Origin: Thermococcus cleftensis
GTDB taxonomy: Archaea > Methanobacteriota_B > Thermococci > Thermococcales > Thermococcaceae
Direction of reading: 5' to 3'
Assembly (NCBI RefSeq): GCF_000265525.1
Contig: NC_018015.1
Span: 1,772,322 to 1,836,321 of the forward strand
DNA length: 64,000 bases
Part shown: in pieces, positions 51,151 through 60,128 of the stretch
How the letters are laid out: each line of letters begins with the position of its first letter
Numbering within the stretch: the first letter of the stretch is position 1
Position numbers and translations under genes: made by a program
Notes under the pieces: model-generated
Database searches by the model: none
What the model saw: the letters and a program-made list of their open reading frames with translations, nothing else
What the model was told of the DNA's origin: nothing

Positions 51151-51823
51151 CCTGTCCTTTTTTCTTCGATTTCTTGGCCTTCATCTCGACCCTCAGCTTC
51201 TCCTCGATCTTCTTTAACGTTTTCCAGCTCCGCCTGACTATCGGAGGGAACGTGCCGTGTTCGCGGTAGTAGTTCTCGAGGAACGCCCTCGTCCTCGGGT
51301 CGCTGGGATAGCCCGAGCCTATCTCTCCGTACTCCTCCTTCAGCTTCTCTATCGCCCTATCGCGGGTGACCTTCGCGAGGATTGATGCAGCAGAAACCGG
51401 CACGAACTTGTCGTCCGCCTTGTGCTCCGCGATTATCTCCGCCTCGAAGTCCAGCCCCTTCCTGATCTCTTCACCAAAGCGGGCCTCCTTCACGTCTGCG
51501 GCGTCGATGTAAACCACATCGGGCTTGACCTTGAGTGAATTGAGGGCCTTAACGAAGTTCTCGACCTCGAACTCGTTGAGCGTGCCCCCGCGGGAGTCAA
51601 TCTCCCCAGGCCATAATTCAAGAATTACATAATCATCTAAAAGCTGCACTATCTCATCGAACAGCCTTTCTCTCCTCTTCGGAGTGAGCTTCTTCGAGTC
51701 CTTAACCCCGAGCTCCTCGAGCCTCGGGACGTTCACCTCATCGAGGACGACCGCCGCTATGACCATCGGCCCTATCACCGGCCCCCTGCCGGCCTCGTCT
51801 ATTCCAGCCAGCTTCCTGCCCAA
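51125..51823 (-). CDS. rnhB: Ribonuclease HII with C-terminal PIP-like box
   Basis: Encodes 232 residues. GIDEAGRGPVIGPMV holds catalytic Asp and Glu, VKDSKKL and the DPRTRAFLENYY segment complete the active site, which removes RNA from RNA-DNA hybrids, including single ribonucleotides. The last nine residues QVSLDEFLK fit a PCNA-interacting peptide (Q-x-x-L-x-x-F-L). The start is TTG 51823, with GGAGGTGAAATC upstream; the frame further upstream lies inside the permease gene. It is four bases downstream of the metal permease. Confidence 0.96.
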   Translation of the reverse strand: MGRKLAGIDEAGRGPVIGPMVIAAVVLDEVNVPRLEELGVKDSKKLTPKRRERLFDEIVQLLDDYVILELWPGEIDSRGGTLNEFEVENFVKALNSLKVKPDVVYIDAADVKEARFGEEIRKGLDFEAEIIAEHKADDKFVPVSAASILAKVTRDRAIEKLKEEYGEIGSGYPSDPRTRAFLENYYREHGTFPPIVRRSWKTLKKIEEKLRVEMKAKKSKKKGQVSLDEFLK

Positions 51824-51827
51824 GATT

Positions 51828-52649
51828 TCACCTCCTGAAGAGCAGAGCGCCATAGATGACGCCCAGCATTATCGTGGCTATACCGCTCGGGGGAATGTCA
51901 GTGAAGTATGCCAGCAGGACCGAGGAGAGCTGGACGCCAAGAGTTAGGAAGAGGCTGACCGCGATGACTTTCCTCATGTCGCTGCTCACCATCAGCGCTA
52001 TCGCCCCCGGCAGAATCGCCACCACCTGGAGGGTTATCAGCCCGACGGTCTGGACGATTAAAGCTCCAATCGCGCCGACGAGAACGTAGAGTATCATCAG
52101 GTACGCCCTCACGTTGCCGCCATAGCTTTCCATTCCCTCCGGGTCGAAGCTTAGGTAGAGAAAGTCGCGGTAAAGGAAGAGAATCACGAAGAACAGGAAC
52201 GCACCGCCGAGGACGAGGGCGGTTAAGTCGTTGAGGGTTATGAGAAATATGTCGCCGGTCAGGTAGGACACTATGCTCTCGCCGAGCGGGAAGTAAGGCC
52301 TGCTCGCCATCACCTTGTAGAGGACGCCGAAGCCGAGAACCGTAAGGCCTGCCACGAAGCTCGCCACTATCCCAACCGCGGAATCGGGGGAAAAGCCGAG
52401 CTTCTCCAGGTGGGCGATTAGCAGGACTAGGGCCACGGTCACGATGAGGGCGACCAGGGTAACCAGGGACAGGTTTTCGAAGACGAGGCCGAGTATCATT
52501 CCCAGGACGGCACCGAAGAGGAGGGAGTGGAAGAGCGCGTGGGTGAGGAATGCCAGCCCCTTCGCGTTGATGAGCGGGCTGAGGAGGCCCAGGAGAACGC
52601 TGACCATCACGCTCGCCAGGAGGGCCCTTACGAGGTACTCCGGTATCAC
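51828..52649 (-). CDS. znuB: Metal ABC transporter permease (ZnuB/MntB type)
   Basis: Encodes 273 residues with about eight to nine helices of the ABC-3 family. SPLINAKGLAFLTHALFHSLLFGAVLG, GESIVSYLTGDIFLI and the coupling region PEGMESYGGNVRAYL are typical. It forms the membrane channel of a zinc or manganese importer. The GTG start overlaps the ATPase stop by four bases (GTGA), so translation is coupled. Confidence 0.93.
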   Translation of the reverse strand: MIPEYLVRALLASVMVSVLLGLLSPLINAKGLAFLTHALFHSLLFGAVLGMILGLVFENLSLVTLVALIVTVALVLLIAHLEKLGFSPDSAVGIVASFVAGLTVLGFGVLYKVMASRPYFPLGESIVSYLTGDIFLITLNDLTALVLGGAFLFFVILFLYRDFLYLSFDPEGMESYGGNVRAYLMILYVLVGAIGALIVQTVGLITLQVVAILPGAIALMVSSDMRKVIAVSLFLTLGVQLSSVLLAYFTDIPPSGIATIMLGVIYGALLFRR

Positions 52650-53440
52650 CGTCCCCCACCCCCGTGGCGGTGAATGTGGGTGTCCCCGGTTATACAGAAG
52701 AGCTTGCCCTCGACAGGTATCACCCTTGCCAGCGGGCCGTAGACGGACTTTATTACCCTGTCCTGAAGAACCTCCTCCGGCCGCCCGAAGGCTATGAGTT
52801 TCCTGTTCAGGAGCATCACCTTGTCCCCGACCTCGAGGAGGGGATTGATGTCGTGGGTGGTGATGACCATCGTTATGCCCCTCTCGCGCTTTATCTTGTC
52901 CAGGACGTTGGCCACCTCGACCCTGGCGCTTGGATCAAGGGCAGAGAGCGGCTCGTCGAGGAGGAGAAGCCTGGGATCGCTCATCAGTGCCCTCGCGAGG
53001 AGAACCCTCTGCTTCTGGCCGCCGGAAAGCTCGCGGAACAGCCTGTCGGCAACTTGCTCCAGCCCGACGAAGCTCAGGACCTCCCGGGCCTTGTCGAGGA
53101 TCTCGGGCGGGAGCTTGAAGTGGACGAAGCCCCTTCTGTACACGCCACCCATCGCAACTACCTCGAGGGCCGTCAGCGGGACCCTCTCGTTGAGATTGCT
53201 GCTCTGGGGGACGTAGCCTATCAACTCCCTTGCCCCGCAGGGCTCCCTGCCGAAGACCTCCAGCCTCCCCCGGTACTCCCTGTGAAAGCAGGCTATGGTT
53301 CTGAGGAGGGTCGTCTTCCCTGCCCCGTTGGGGCCGAGGAGGAGCAGCGTCTCGCCCTCATCTATTGTGAAGTCTACCCCCTCCACGGCGGGCTTTCCAT
53401 CGTAGAGTATCGTTAGATTCTCCGCCCTCAGAGCCGTCAT
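52646..53440 (-). CDS. znuC: Metal ABC transporter ATP-binding protein (ZnuC type)
   Basis: Encodes about 264 residues. Walker A is GPNGAGKTT, the signature LSGGQKQRV, Walker B LLLLDEPLSALDP, and TTHDIN carries the switch His. A His-rich C-terminus (GDTHIHRHGGGG) could sense metal. Starts possible at 53440 or 53446. The TATA box at 53471-53481 excludes the longer open frame to 53566. No substrate-binding lipoprotein gene is next to it; it may be encoded elsewhere. Confidence 0.93.
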   Translation of the reverse strand: MTALRAENLTILYDGKPAVEGVDFTIDEGETLLLLGPNGAGKTTLLRTIACFHREYRGRLEVFGREPCGARELIGYVPQSSNLNERVPLTALEVVAMGGVYRRGFVHFKLPPEILDKAREVLSFVGLEQVADRLFRELSGGQKQRVLLARALMSDPRLLLLDEPLSALDPSARVEVANVLDKIKRERGITMVITTHDINPLLEVGDKVMLLNRKLIAFGRPEEVLQDRVIKSVYGPLARVIPVEGKLFCITGDTHIHRHGGGGR

Positions 53441-53470
53441 CTTCATCTCCGGACTCCAGTTGGGCGGTGC

Positions 53471-53481
53471 GTTTTTAAACT
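53471..53481 (-). promoter_or_regulatory. TATA box of znuCB
   Basis: AGTTTAAAAAC on the minus strand, about 31-35 bases upstream of the likely starts. Confidence 0.5.
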
Positions 53482-53547
53482 TTGATGTATCCCTACTGGG
53501 CATGGGTGTGTAATGGGAAGTCTGGTTTGCCCCCATCATTGGGTGGT

Positions 53548-53596
53548 GCAAAAATTTTAAAAGCACAGACCTGTACTACCATTGGAAAATTTTTGC
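53548..53596. repeat. 11-bp perfect inverted repeat in the divergent region
   Basis: GCAAAAATTTT at 53548-53558 and AAAATTTTTGC at 53586-53596 lie between the znuC and aIF1A promoters. The arms end about ten bases before the aIF1A TATA box (53605-53615). It could be an operator for either gene or the ends of a short element; the 27-base spacer shows no gene. Confidence 0.5.
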
Positions 53597-53604
53597 AAGG
53601 CTCA

Positions 53605-53615
53605 GGTTTATAAGG
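53605..53615 (+). promoter_or_regulatory. TATA box of the aIF1A-Top6 cluster
   Basis: GGTTTATAAGG lies about 31-40 bases from the ATG at 53646, with a strong GGAGGTGAT ribosome site between. Confidence 0.6.
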
Positions 53616-53645
53616 GTTCAATCCTATCCGCTGGAGGTGATGATC

Positions 53646-54008
53646 ATGGCGTACCACAGAGGTGGGAAAGGTAAAAAGAAGAACAGGCAGGTCCAGGGCG
53701 ACGAGGTCATTCGCGTCCCCCTGCCGAAGGAAGGGCAGCTCTTCGGAATAATCGAGCAGGCCCTCGGTTCGGGCTGGATGGACGTCCGCTGCGAGGACGG
53801 CAAGATAAGGAGATGCAGGATCCCGGGCAAGCTCAAGAGGAGAATGTGGATGCGCGTCGGAGACGTGGTCATAGTCCAGCCCTGGCCGGTCCAGAGCGAC
53901 GAGCGCGGGGACATAGTCTACCGCTACACGAGAACCCAGGTGGACTGGCTCCTCAGGAAAGGCAAGATAAGCCAGGACTTCATAAGCGGCGGCGAGCTCC
54001 TGTTCTGA
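53646..54008 (+). CDS. eif1a: Translation initiation factor aIF1A
   Basis: Encodes 120 residues. A basic N-terminus (GGKGKKKNR) precedes an OB fold ([54 protein letters not shown]) and a short tail. It binds the ribosomal A site and helps place the initiator tRNA. I start at 53646 with an ideal ribosome site; the frame is open nine bases earlier. It leads a seven-gene rightward cluster. Confidence 0.97.
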   Translation: MAYHRGGKGKKKNRQVQGDEVIRVPLPKEGQLFGIIEQALGSGWMDVRCEDGKIRRCRIPGKLKRRMWMRVGDVVIVQPWPVQSDERGDIVYRYTRTQVDWLLRKGKISQDFISGGELLF

Positions 54009-54045
54009 GCCCGCTTTTCTAAATTCCGGTTCCAGAGGGGTAGAG

Positions 54046-54819
54046 ATGCGCGAGGAGGTCATTGAACGGGAAGTCGAGGAGATGCTGGGTCTCAGGGAGA
54101 GGCGCGAGAAGGACAGCGAGCTCTACAAGATAGCCAACGAGGTCTTCGATAGAACCACCAAGGAAACCCTAGCCTACCTCCACAGGCGCGGGAAAATCGA
54201 GGAGCTCTACGGCATCATAAGCACTGGAAAAGAGGCCAACGTCTTCGCTGGAGTGGACTCCGACGGCAACAGGATAGCGGTCAAGATTTACAGAACCTAC
54301 ACAACCGAGTTCAGGCGCATATGGGAGTACCTGGCTGCCGACCCGAGGGTTGGCTATCTCCCCAAGGACATGCGCAAGCTCGTCTTCGTCTGGACGAGGA
54401 GAGAATTTAAGAACCTCCAGAGGGCGATCAAGTACGCGGTCCGCGTCCCGGAGCCGGTGATCTTCCGCAACAACGTTCTGGTCATGGAGTTCATAGGCGA
54501 CGAAAGCCCCGCCCCGAGGCTGAAGGACGTCGAGAGGGAGCTGGAAAGGGCCGATTTCGAGGAGCTTTACGATTACCTGATCGGCGTCATCGAGAGGCTC
54601 TGGAAGAGGGGAGACATGGTCCACGGGGATTTGAGTGAGTACAACGTTCTCCTCTGGGACGGGCCGGTGGTGATAGACTGGTCGCAGGCCACCGTTAGGA
54701 GGAACAGAATGAGCGTCGAGCTGTTAAAGAGGGATCTGAGGAACGTAATAAACTACTTCGGTAGGAAGGGCGTTGATGTTGATGATTTCAACGATAAGCT
54801 CCGCGAGCTTTTGGATTAG
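54046..54819 (+). CDS. rio1: RIO1-type serine/threonine protein kinase
   Basis: Encodes 257 residues. STGKEANVFAG is the RIO P-loop equivalent, VKIYRTYTTEFRRI carries the conserved Lys and flexible loop, MVHGDLSEYNVLL is the catalytic loop and VVIDWSQA the metal-binding loop (D-W replacing D-F-G). RIO1 acts in late maturation of the small ribosomal subunit. The next gene, a Dim2-like KH protein, is in the same pathway, which supports the assignment. Confidence 0.96.
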   Translation: MREEVIEREVEEMLGLRERREKDSELYKIANEVFDRTTKETLAYLHRRGKIEELYGIISTGKEANVFAGVDSDGNRIAVKIYRTYTTEFRRIWEYLAADPRVGYLPKDMRKLVFVWTRREFKNLQRAIKYAVRVPEPVIFRNNVLVMEFIGDESPAPRLKDVERELERADFEELYDYLIGVIERLWKRGDMVHGDLSEYNVLLWDGPVVIDWSQATVRRNRMSVELLKRDLRNVINYFGRKGVDVDDFNDKLRELLD

Positions 54820-54830
54820 AGGGTGAGAGC

Positions 54831-55547
54831 ATGGACGAGTTTGAGAGACTGCTGAGGAAGTATGAGCGCGTTGATAAGGACGGAAGGCCCCTGAAGGAGG
54901 AAGGTGGGGAGGAAGTTACCTACGCCTCCGTCGGGGAGCAGGAGGAGTTCGTGAGGATTCCGAAGGACAGGGTGGCGGTCGTCATAGGGAAAAAGGGACA
55001 GACAAAGAGGGAAATCGAGAGGAGAACGAAGACCAGGATAGAGGTGGACAGCGAGACGGGCGAGGTCTTCATCACCGCCACGAAGGACACCGACGACCCC
55101 CTCGCCGTGTGGAAGGCGAGAGATGTCGTCATGGCCATAGGAAGGGGCTTCTCCCCGGAGAGGGCCTTCAGGCTCTTCAACGAGGGCGAAATGTTGGAGG
55201 TCATAAACCTCACAGACATAATCGTCGGCAACGACAAGAACGCCCTGCCGAGGGTTAGGGGAAGGATAATCGGAAGGAAGGGCAGGACGAGGGAGATAAT
55301 AGAGGAGATGAGCGGGGCAGACGTCAGCGTTTACGGCAAGACGGTTGCGATAATTGGAAACCCGATTCAGGTTGAAGTCGCCAAAACGGCGATAGAGAAG
55401 CTCGCCAGAGGCTCCCCTCACGGAGTTGTCTACAAGTACCTCGAGCGCAGGAAGAAGGACCTTGAGCTCGAGAGCACGGCATACTACGAGGCCCTGGAGG
55501 GGGAGCCTGGGATTACTGACCTGGAGGAGGACTTTTGGGAGGACTGA
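54831..55547 (+). CDS. KH-domain RNA-binding protein, Dim2/Pno1-like
   Basis: Encodes 238 residues with two KH domains. The first has VAVVIGKKGQTKREIERRTKTRIEVD (GxxG loop GKKG), the second VRGRIIGRKGRTREIIEEMSGADVSVYGKTVAIIG. It binds the 3' end of 16S rRNA precursors in related archaea and is a ribosome assembly factor. It is preceded by RIO1 and overlaps no gene; the Top6B start lies two bases beyond its stop. Confidence 0.94.
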   Translation: MDEFERLLRKYERVDKDGRPLKEEGGEEVTYASVGEQEEFVRIPKDRVAVVIGKKGQTKREIERRTKTRIEVDSETGEVFITATKDTDDPLAVWKARDVVMAIGRGFSPERAFRLFNEGEMLEVINLTDIIVGNDKNALPRVRGRIIGRKGRTREIIEEMSGADVSVYGKTVAIIGNPIQVEVAKTAIEKLARGSPHGVVYKYLERRKKDLELESTAYYEALEGEPGITDLEEDFWED

Positions 55548-55549
55548 AG

Positions 55550-57238
55550 ATGGCCGAGGCAAGTCAGCTGTTTAAGGAGTTCAAGATTCAGAGCGTCAGC
55601 GAGTTCTTCAGGCGGAACGCGGCAATGCTCGGCTACACGGGCAAGATACGCTCCCTCACCACCGTCGTCCACGAGGCGGTCACCAACTCGCTGGACGCCT
55701 GTGAAGAGGCCGGGATACTGCCCTACGTCCGCGTCGAGATAGAGGAGCTTGGGAAGGAGCACTACAAGGTCATAATCGAGGACAACGGCCCGGGAATACC
55801 GGAGAAGTACATCACCCACGTCTTCGGAAAGATGCTCGCCGGAACCAAGGCCCACAGGAACATACAGAGCAGGGGACAGCAGGGTATCGGTATAAGCGGT
55901 GCGGTGATGTTCGCCCAGATAACTAGTGGAAAGGCGACGCGCGTCATAACCTCCACGGGAAACGACGAGATAATCGAGGCCTGGGTCAAGATAGACGTGG
56001 ACAAGAACGAGGGCAAGATAGTGAAGAAGGAGAAGCACCCCAACCCCAAGGGCTGGCGCGGGACGAGGATAGAGCTGGAGGTGAAGAACGTCCGCTACGT
56101 CCGCTCCAAGCAGGGCGTCTACTGGTACCTCAAGCTCACCGCCATAGCCAATCCCCACGCCCACATAGAGCTGATCGAGCCCGACGGAAAGCTCATCGTC
56201 TTCCCGCGCTCCAGCGAGGAGGTTCCGAAGCCGCCGACCGAGATGAAGCCCCACCCGCGCGGTGTTCTCACGGACGACGTTTACAGAATGGCCAGGAAGA
56301 CCAGGAGGAGCACTGTCAGGCGCTTCCTCGTCGGCGAGTTCTCGCGCATAAGCGACAAGAAGGTGGACGAGCTGGTGGAATACATAGCCGCCCTCAGGCT
56401 CATAAAGACCGAGAAGGACAAAAAAGTCCAGGAGCAGCTCTACGAGAGGCTCGCCAAGGGGGAGGTTAAAGCGGTCCTCCGCTCCTTCAGGGGTTACACC
56501 AAGGTCGTCAAGCAGGTGGCAAAGCTCATGGAGAAGCCGCCGGAGAAGCTCACCTGGCAGGAGGCGGAGGAGATAGTCGAGGCCTTCAAGTACATGAAGT
56601 TCCTCGCTCCCCCGACCCATGGCCTCAGGCCGATAGGCGAGGAGAACATCGAGAAGGGCCTCAAGGGAATTCTCAAGCCGGAGTTCGTTACCGCCGTGAC
56701 GAGGCCGCCGAAGGTCTATTCCGGAGGCATTCCCTTCCAGGTCGAGGTTGGCCTGGCTTACGGCGGTGAAATCCCGAGTGGCTTCGAGCTCCTCCGCTAC
56801 GCCAACCGCGTTCCCCTCCTCTTCGACGCCGGCTCGTGTGTGACGACTCTTGCGGCCCGCTCGATAGACTGGAAGAGGTACAAGGTGGACGACCTCGACC
56901 GCGCGCCGTTGGTGCTCATGATAAACGTCATCAGCGTCCACGTCCCCTACACCGGCACCGGGAAGCAGAGCATAGCCAACGTCGAGGAGATTCAGAACGA
57001 GATAAGGCTGGCAATAATGGACGCGGCGAGAAAGCTCCAGACCTACCTCAGCGGCAAGCACAGGAGGCTCTACCAGGTAAAGAGGAGGAAGACCTTCGAG
57101 AAGTACGTGCCTGAGATAGCGAAGGCCCTTAGCGTACTCACCGGCGAGCCGGAGGAGAAGATTAGGGAGTATTTCATATCATACATAGAAAGCCACTTCG
57201 CGGCGAAGGAGGCTCAGGAGGTGAGCGAGAATGCCTAA
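55550..57238 (+). CDS. top6B: DNA topoisomerase VI subunit B
   Basis: Encodes 562 residues. The N-terminal GHKL ATPase has [11 protein letters not shown] (N-box), IEDNGPGIP (G1) and [17 protein letters not shown] (G2); the helix-two-turn-helix insert, transducer and C-terminal domains follow, with the switch Lys in GTGKQSIAN. It drives strand passage by the A2B2 enzyme. The start at 55550 follows GGAGGACTGAAG; the TTG at 55535 is inside the KH gene. It overlaps Top6A by eight bases. Confidence 0.97.
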   Translation: MAEASQLFKEFKIQSVSEFFRRNAAMLGYTGKIRSLTTVVHEAVTNSLDACEEAGILPYVRVEIEELGKEHYKVIIEDNGPGIPEKYITHVFGKMLAGTKAHRNIQSRGQQGIGISGAVMFAQITSGKATRVITSTGNDEIIEAWVKIDVDKNEGKIVKKEKHPNPKGWRGTRIELEVKNVRYVRSKQGVYWYLKLTAIANPHAHIELIEPDGKLIVFPRSSEEVPKPPTEMKPHPRGVLTDDVYRMARKTRRSTVRRFLVGEFSRISDKKVDELVEYIAALRLIKTEKDKKVQEQLYERLAKGEVKAVLRSFRGYTKVVKQVAKLMEKPPEKLTWQEAEEIVEAFKYMKFLAPPTHGLRPIGEENIEKGLKGILKPEFVTAVTRPPKVYSGGIPFQVEVGLAYGGEIPSGFELLRYANRVPLLFDAGSCVTTLAARSIDWKRYKVDDLDRAPLVLMINVISVHVPYTGTGKQSIANVEEIQNEIRLAIMDAARKLQTYLSGKHRRLYQVKRRKTFEKYVPEIAKALSVLTGEPEEKIREYFISYIESHFAAKEAQEVSENA

Positions 57239-58391
57239 ATCCAAGGCCGTCAAGAGGGAGAAGCCCAGGGAGCGCTTCTCCTACGACCCCAACAAGGTGC
57301 TCAGCAAGCTGGAGGAGTACGGCAGGCGCGTTCTCGAGGACATCAAGCAGGGCAGGAACCCCTACTTCGACATTCCGATGCGCGGGCTTGGCAACGTCTA
57401 CTTCGACGAGAGAAGAAGGGTTATCCGAATGGGCGACAAGCTCTCCAGGAGGTACTTCCTCAACGTTGCTCACGCCAGGAAGTTCATGCAGACGCTCCTG
57501 ATAATGGCCTACGTGAAGCGCCTCGTGAGCGAAAACAAGCACGCGAGCCTTCGTGAAGCCTACTACGCCAACAAGCACACCATTCCAGGGACGAAGGAAA
57601 ACACCTTTGAGGACCAGCGCGAGAGCGACCCCATCATCGAGGACCTCGAGAGAATGATGGGCGTCCTGCGTGAGGAGATGCACCTCACGGCGGACAGGCG
57701 CGGCTACATCTACGGTGACATCGTGATAAGGGACGGCGAGGACGAGTTCAACACGAGCAAGCTCGGCATGGGCGGCTGGGCCGTTCCGGGAACGGTCGAG
57801 CACCTCCAGTTCGTCGAGGTGAACGTCGATTACGCACTCGTCGTCGAGACCGCGGCCATGGCCGACCGTCTCATCGAGGAAAAGTTCCCCAGGAAGGAGA
57901 ACGCCCTCATCATAGCGACGCAGGGACAGGCCTCCCGTGGAGTCAGAAGGCTGATCCACAGGCTCCACTACGAGGAGGGACTGCCGATAATAGTCTTCAC
58001 CGACGGTGACCCCTACGGTTGGTACATCTACTCCACCATAAAGCAGGGCTCCATCAACCTTGCCTACCTCAGCGACAAGCTGGCGACGCCGGAAGCGAAG
58101 TTCGTGGGAATGACGATGGACGACATAGAGCGCTACGGGCTCAAGAACGTCACTGAAAAGCTCAAGGGGATTCCGCCGAACAAGAAGGGCGGTCCGACGG
58201 GGGATTACAAGAGAATCCTGGAGGAGATGGAGTACCCGTGGTTCCAGAACAAGGAGTGGCAGAGACAGCTCAAGATGGCCCTCAAGATGGGCGTCAGGAT
58301 CGAGCAGCAGGCCCTGGCCAACAAGTCCCTCGAGTTTGTTGCCAAGAAGTACCTCCCCGAGAAGATAAACAACGGGGAGCTGTTGCCATGA
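57231..58391 (+). CDS. top6A: DNA topoisomerase VI subunit A (Spo11-like)
   Basis: Encodes 386 residues. [11 protein letters not shown] at residues 106-116 contains the DNA-cleaving tyrosine (Tyr111/112), and [17 protein letters not shown] is the Toprim DxD metal site. The subunit makes double-strand breaks with 5' phosphotyrosine links. It is translationally coupled with Top6B by an eight-base overlap and with the DUF530 gene by four bases. Confidence 0.97.
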   Translation: MPKSKAVKREKPRERFSYDPNKVLSKLEEYGRRVLEDIKQGRNPYFDIPMRGLGNVYFDERRRVIRMGDKLSRRYFLNVAHARKFMQTLLIMAYVKRLVSENKHASLREAYYANKHTIPGTKENTFEDQRESDPIIEDLERMMGVLREEMHLTADRRGYIYGDIVIRDGEDEFNTSKLGMGGWAVPGTVEHLQFVEVNVDYALVVETAAMADRLIEEKFPRKENALIIATQGQASRGVRRLIHRLHYEEGLPIIVFTDGDPYGWYIYSTIKQGSINLAYLSDKLATPEAKFVGMTMDDIERYGLKNVTEKLKGIPPNKKGGPTGDYKRILEEMEYPWFQNKEWQRQLKMALKMGVRIEQQALANKSLEFVAKKYLPEKINNGELLP

Positions 58392-59635
58392 CGACGACGG
58401 AAGAGCTCGTTGCCCAGGTGAACAAGATACTGGACGATATAGGCATAGACATGGACGGGTTATTCGAGACCTTCGACGTCCCGTCCATCTCCCTCCGCCT
58501 CCGGGAAAACCTCTCCCTCCTCCAGGAGCTGGAGGACGACCTTTCGAGACGTGTGGGCGAGGCAACGCCATCGGCCGGCTTCTCTGACAGGAAGAGCAAG
58601 GATCCCCACCTCCAGTGGATTTACAGGAAGAAGCACAACCGCGTCCTGGCCCTGGAAAGGCTCCGCGCGGCAATAACGGCCCACAAGATGGCCCTGGCGT
58701 TGATCTCGGCCAACTATACCTTTTTCCTTGGAAAGAAGCTCCTGGGCGTCAAGGAACTAACCAGGGAGAACGTTGAGAAGGTGAGGGCGGTTCAGAATCC
58801 GATCCAGCTCGGCAGGGTGGAGATCCTCCCCTATCTCGCATACTCGGGCGACGTTCTCAGGCTCCTCGCCAGGGAGAGCATAGCGGTTAGAGAGGCGTTC
58901 AAGCTCATAAAAGGCAAGCTCCGCGAGAAGGGAACCGTCAGAACGCGCGGATTGAGGATAGAGGTGGAGTACTGGGAGAACAACCGTCTGAAGAAAGCAA
59001 GACTCGACCTCCCGGCAGATGCTGACATCGAAATGGAACTGAGAAAGCGCTATGGAAGGCGCTTCCGCTGGCGCGTGCTGAGCTTCGTCAAGACCCGGGG
59101 AGTGCTCATAAACAACCACTACACAGTTGATAACCTCGCCCTCGCCTACGCGATACTCGACCCGGAGGAGGGGGCGAAGAAGCTCGGCCTCGACCTCTTC
59201 CGCTACTACTTCCTCACCTCGGAGAACGAGAGGGAAAGCCTGGGCCTCTACCCGGACATGAGGCTCTGCATAGACTGCCACTACTCGATATTCGACCTTC
59301 CCTTTGCCGACGAGCCCGGGTTCCGGACGGGCCACGGGAGCATGCTCCTCATCAGGAAGTGCGAGATGGAGAAGGCCCTCGTGGGTAGGAGAAAGGACAT
59401 CGCCAACGTTCCCAACCACTTACTCGGCGGCGTTCTGCTCTACGGAATGAGCGAGTACAGCGAGGAGAAGGTTGCCGAGATCCTCGGGATTCCCAAGGAC
59501 GAGCTGGTCGAGGCCATAAAGAAGTTCGTCATCTCGGGCCTTCACAGGACCCTCTTTGCGGAGGCGAAGAAGTTCGAGAAGTTCATGCCCAAGAGTGACA
59601 AGGCAAAGCAGTTCCTGGCCCTGCTCCAGGGGTGA
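58388..59635 (+). CDS. DUF530 protein
   Basis: Encodes 415 residues; the ATG overlaps the Top6A stop (ATGA). It has a helical N-terminal half with basic patches ([20 protein letters not shown]), a strand region with the Cys/His pair [14 protein letters not shown], and a C-terminal ECR-like helical bundle ([22 protein letters not shown]). This matches DUF530, an archaeal family without known function. Its coupling with topoisomerase VI suggests a related role. The frame upstream of 58388 is a Top6A shadow. Confidence 0.85.
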   Translation: MTTTEELVAQVNKILDDIGIDMDGLFETFDVPSISLRLRENLSLLQELEDDLSRRVGEATPSAGFSDRKSKDPHLQWIYRKKHNRVLALERLRAAITAHKMALALISANYTFFLGKKLLGVKELTRENVEKVRAVQNPIQLGRVEILPYLAYSGDVLRLLARESIAVREAFKLIKGKLREKGTVRTRGLRIEVEYWENNRLKKARLDLPADADIEMELRKRYGRRFRWRVLSFVKTRGVLINNHYTVDNLALAYAILDPEEGAKKLGLDLFRYYFLTSENERESLGLYPDMRLCIDCHYSIFDLPFADEPGFRTGHGSMLLIRKCEMEKALVGRRKDIANVPNHLLGGVLLYGMSEYSEEKVAEILGIPKDELVEAIKKFVISGLHRTLFAEAKKFEKFMPKSDKAKQFLALLQG

Positions 59636-59639
59636 GCCC

Positions 59640-60056
59640 ATGAGGGTGGAGATAAAGGCCAGAAACAACGCCGAGCTCATAAGGAAGCTCAACGAGGCCC
59701 TCAACGAGGAGGTTACCGAGGTCTACATTAACCTCCGTCCCACCAAGGAGATACTCGTCAGAATCCTCGAGCGCGCCCCCAACGTCCGCAAGATATCCTG
59801 CCCCCCGAGCCTCTACCCCAAGGTGTCCAAGAAGATCATCTCCGCCCTCTCCCAGATGGGAATAGAACTTGTCCCCGAGGGCTACCCCCGGGGAAGGCCC
59901 AGGAAGTATGACGAGGAAACCATCAGGCGGGTGAGGGAGCTGGTAAAGGTAGGTGTTCCCGCGAAGGAAATCAGCGCCCGCATGGGCATTCCCCTGAGGA
60001 CCGTTTACTACCTCGTGGAGCAGACCGAGAGGAAATCCGGTCCCAAGGGTACCTAA
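59640..60056 (+). CDS. DUF1699 protein with helix-turn-helix
   Basis: Encodes 138 residues. The first 80 residues form an alpha/beta domain (VTEVYINLRPTKEILVRILE, ISCPPSLYPKVSKKIISALSQMGIELVPEG) of DUF1699 type; the end (RKYDEETIRRVRELVKVGVPAKEISARMGIPLRTVYYLVEQ) is a resolvase-like helix-turn-helix, so it probably binds DNA. Its start is four bases after the DUF530 stop, so it ends the seven-gene cluster. Confidence 0.85.
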   Translation: MRVEIKARNNAELIRKLNEALNEEVTEVYINLRPTKEILVRILERAPNVRKISCPPSLYPKVSKKIISALSQMGIELVPEGYPRGRPRKYDEETIRRVRELVKVGVPAKEISARMGIPLRTVYYLVEQTERKSGPKGT

Positions 60057-60088
60057 ACCTCCCCCACTGGCACTTTTTTCTGCCAAAG

Positions 60089-60099
60089 GTTTATATATC
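60089..60099 (+). promoter_or_regulatory. TATA box of the McrBC operon
   Basis: GTTTATATATC lies 30-40 bases from the ATG at 60129, with GGGTGA as the ribosome site. The restriction pair has its own promoter. Confidence 0.55.
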
Positions 60100-60128
60100 A
60101 GGATCCCTAGTTCCTTTGGGTGATTGTA

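Noticed and set aside
55484-57061. 525-codon minus-strand frame opposite Top6B
   Set aside because: Low-complexity Leu/Val/Asp/Gly-rich translation, typical of a shadow frame; Top6B is unambiguous.
57174-58673. 499-codon minus-strand frame opposite Top6A and DUF530
   Set aside because: Covers the ends of three coupled real genes on the other strand and shows no motif.
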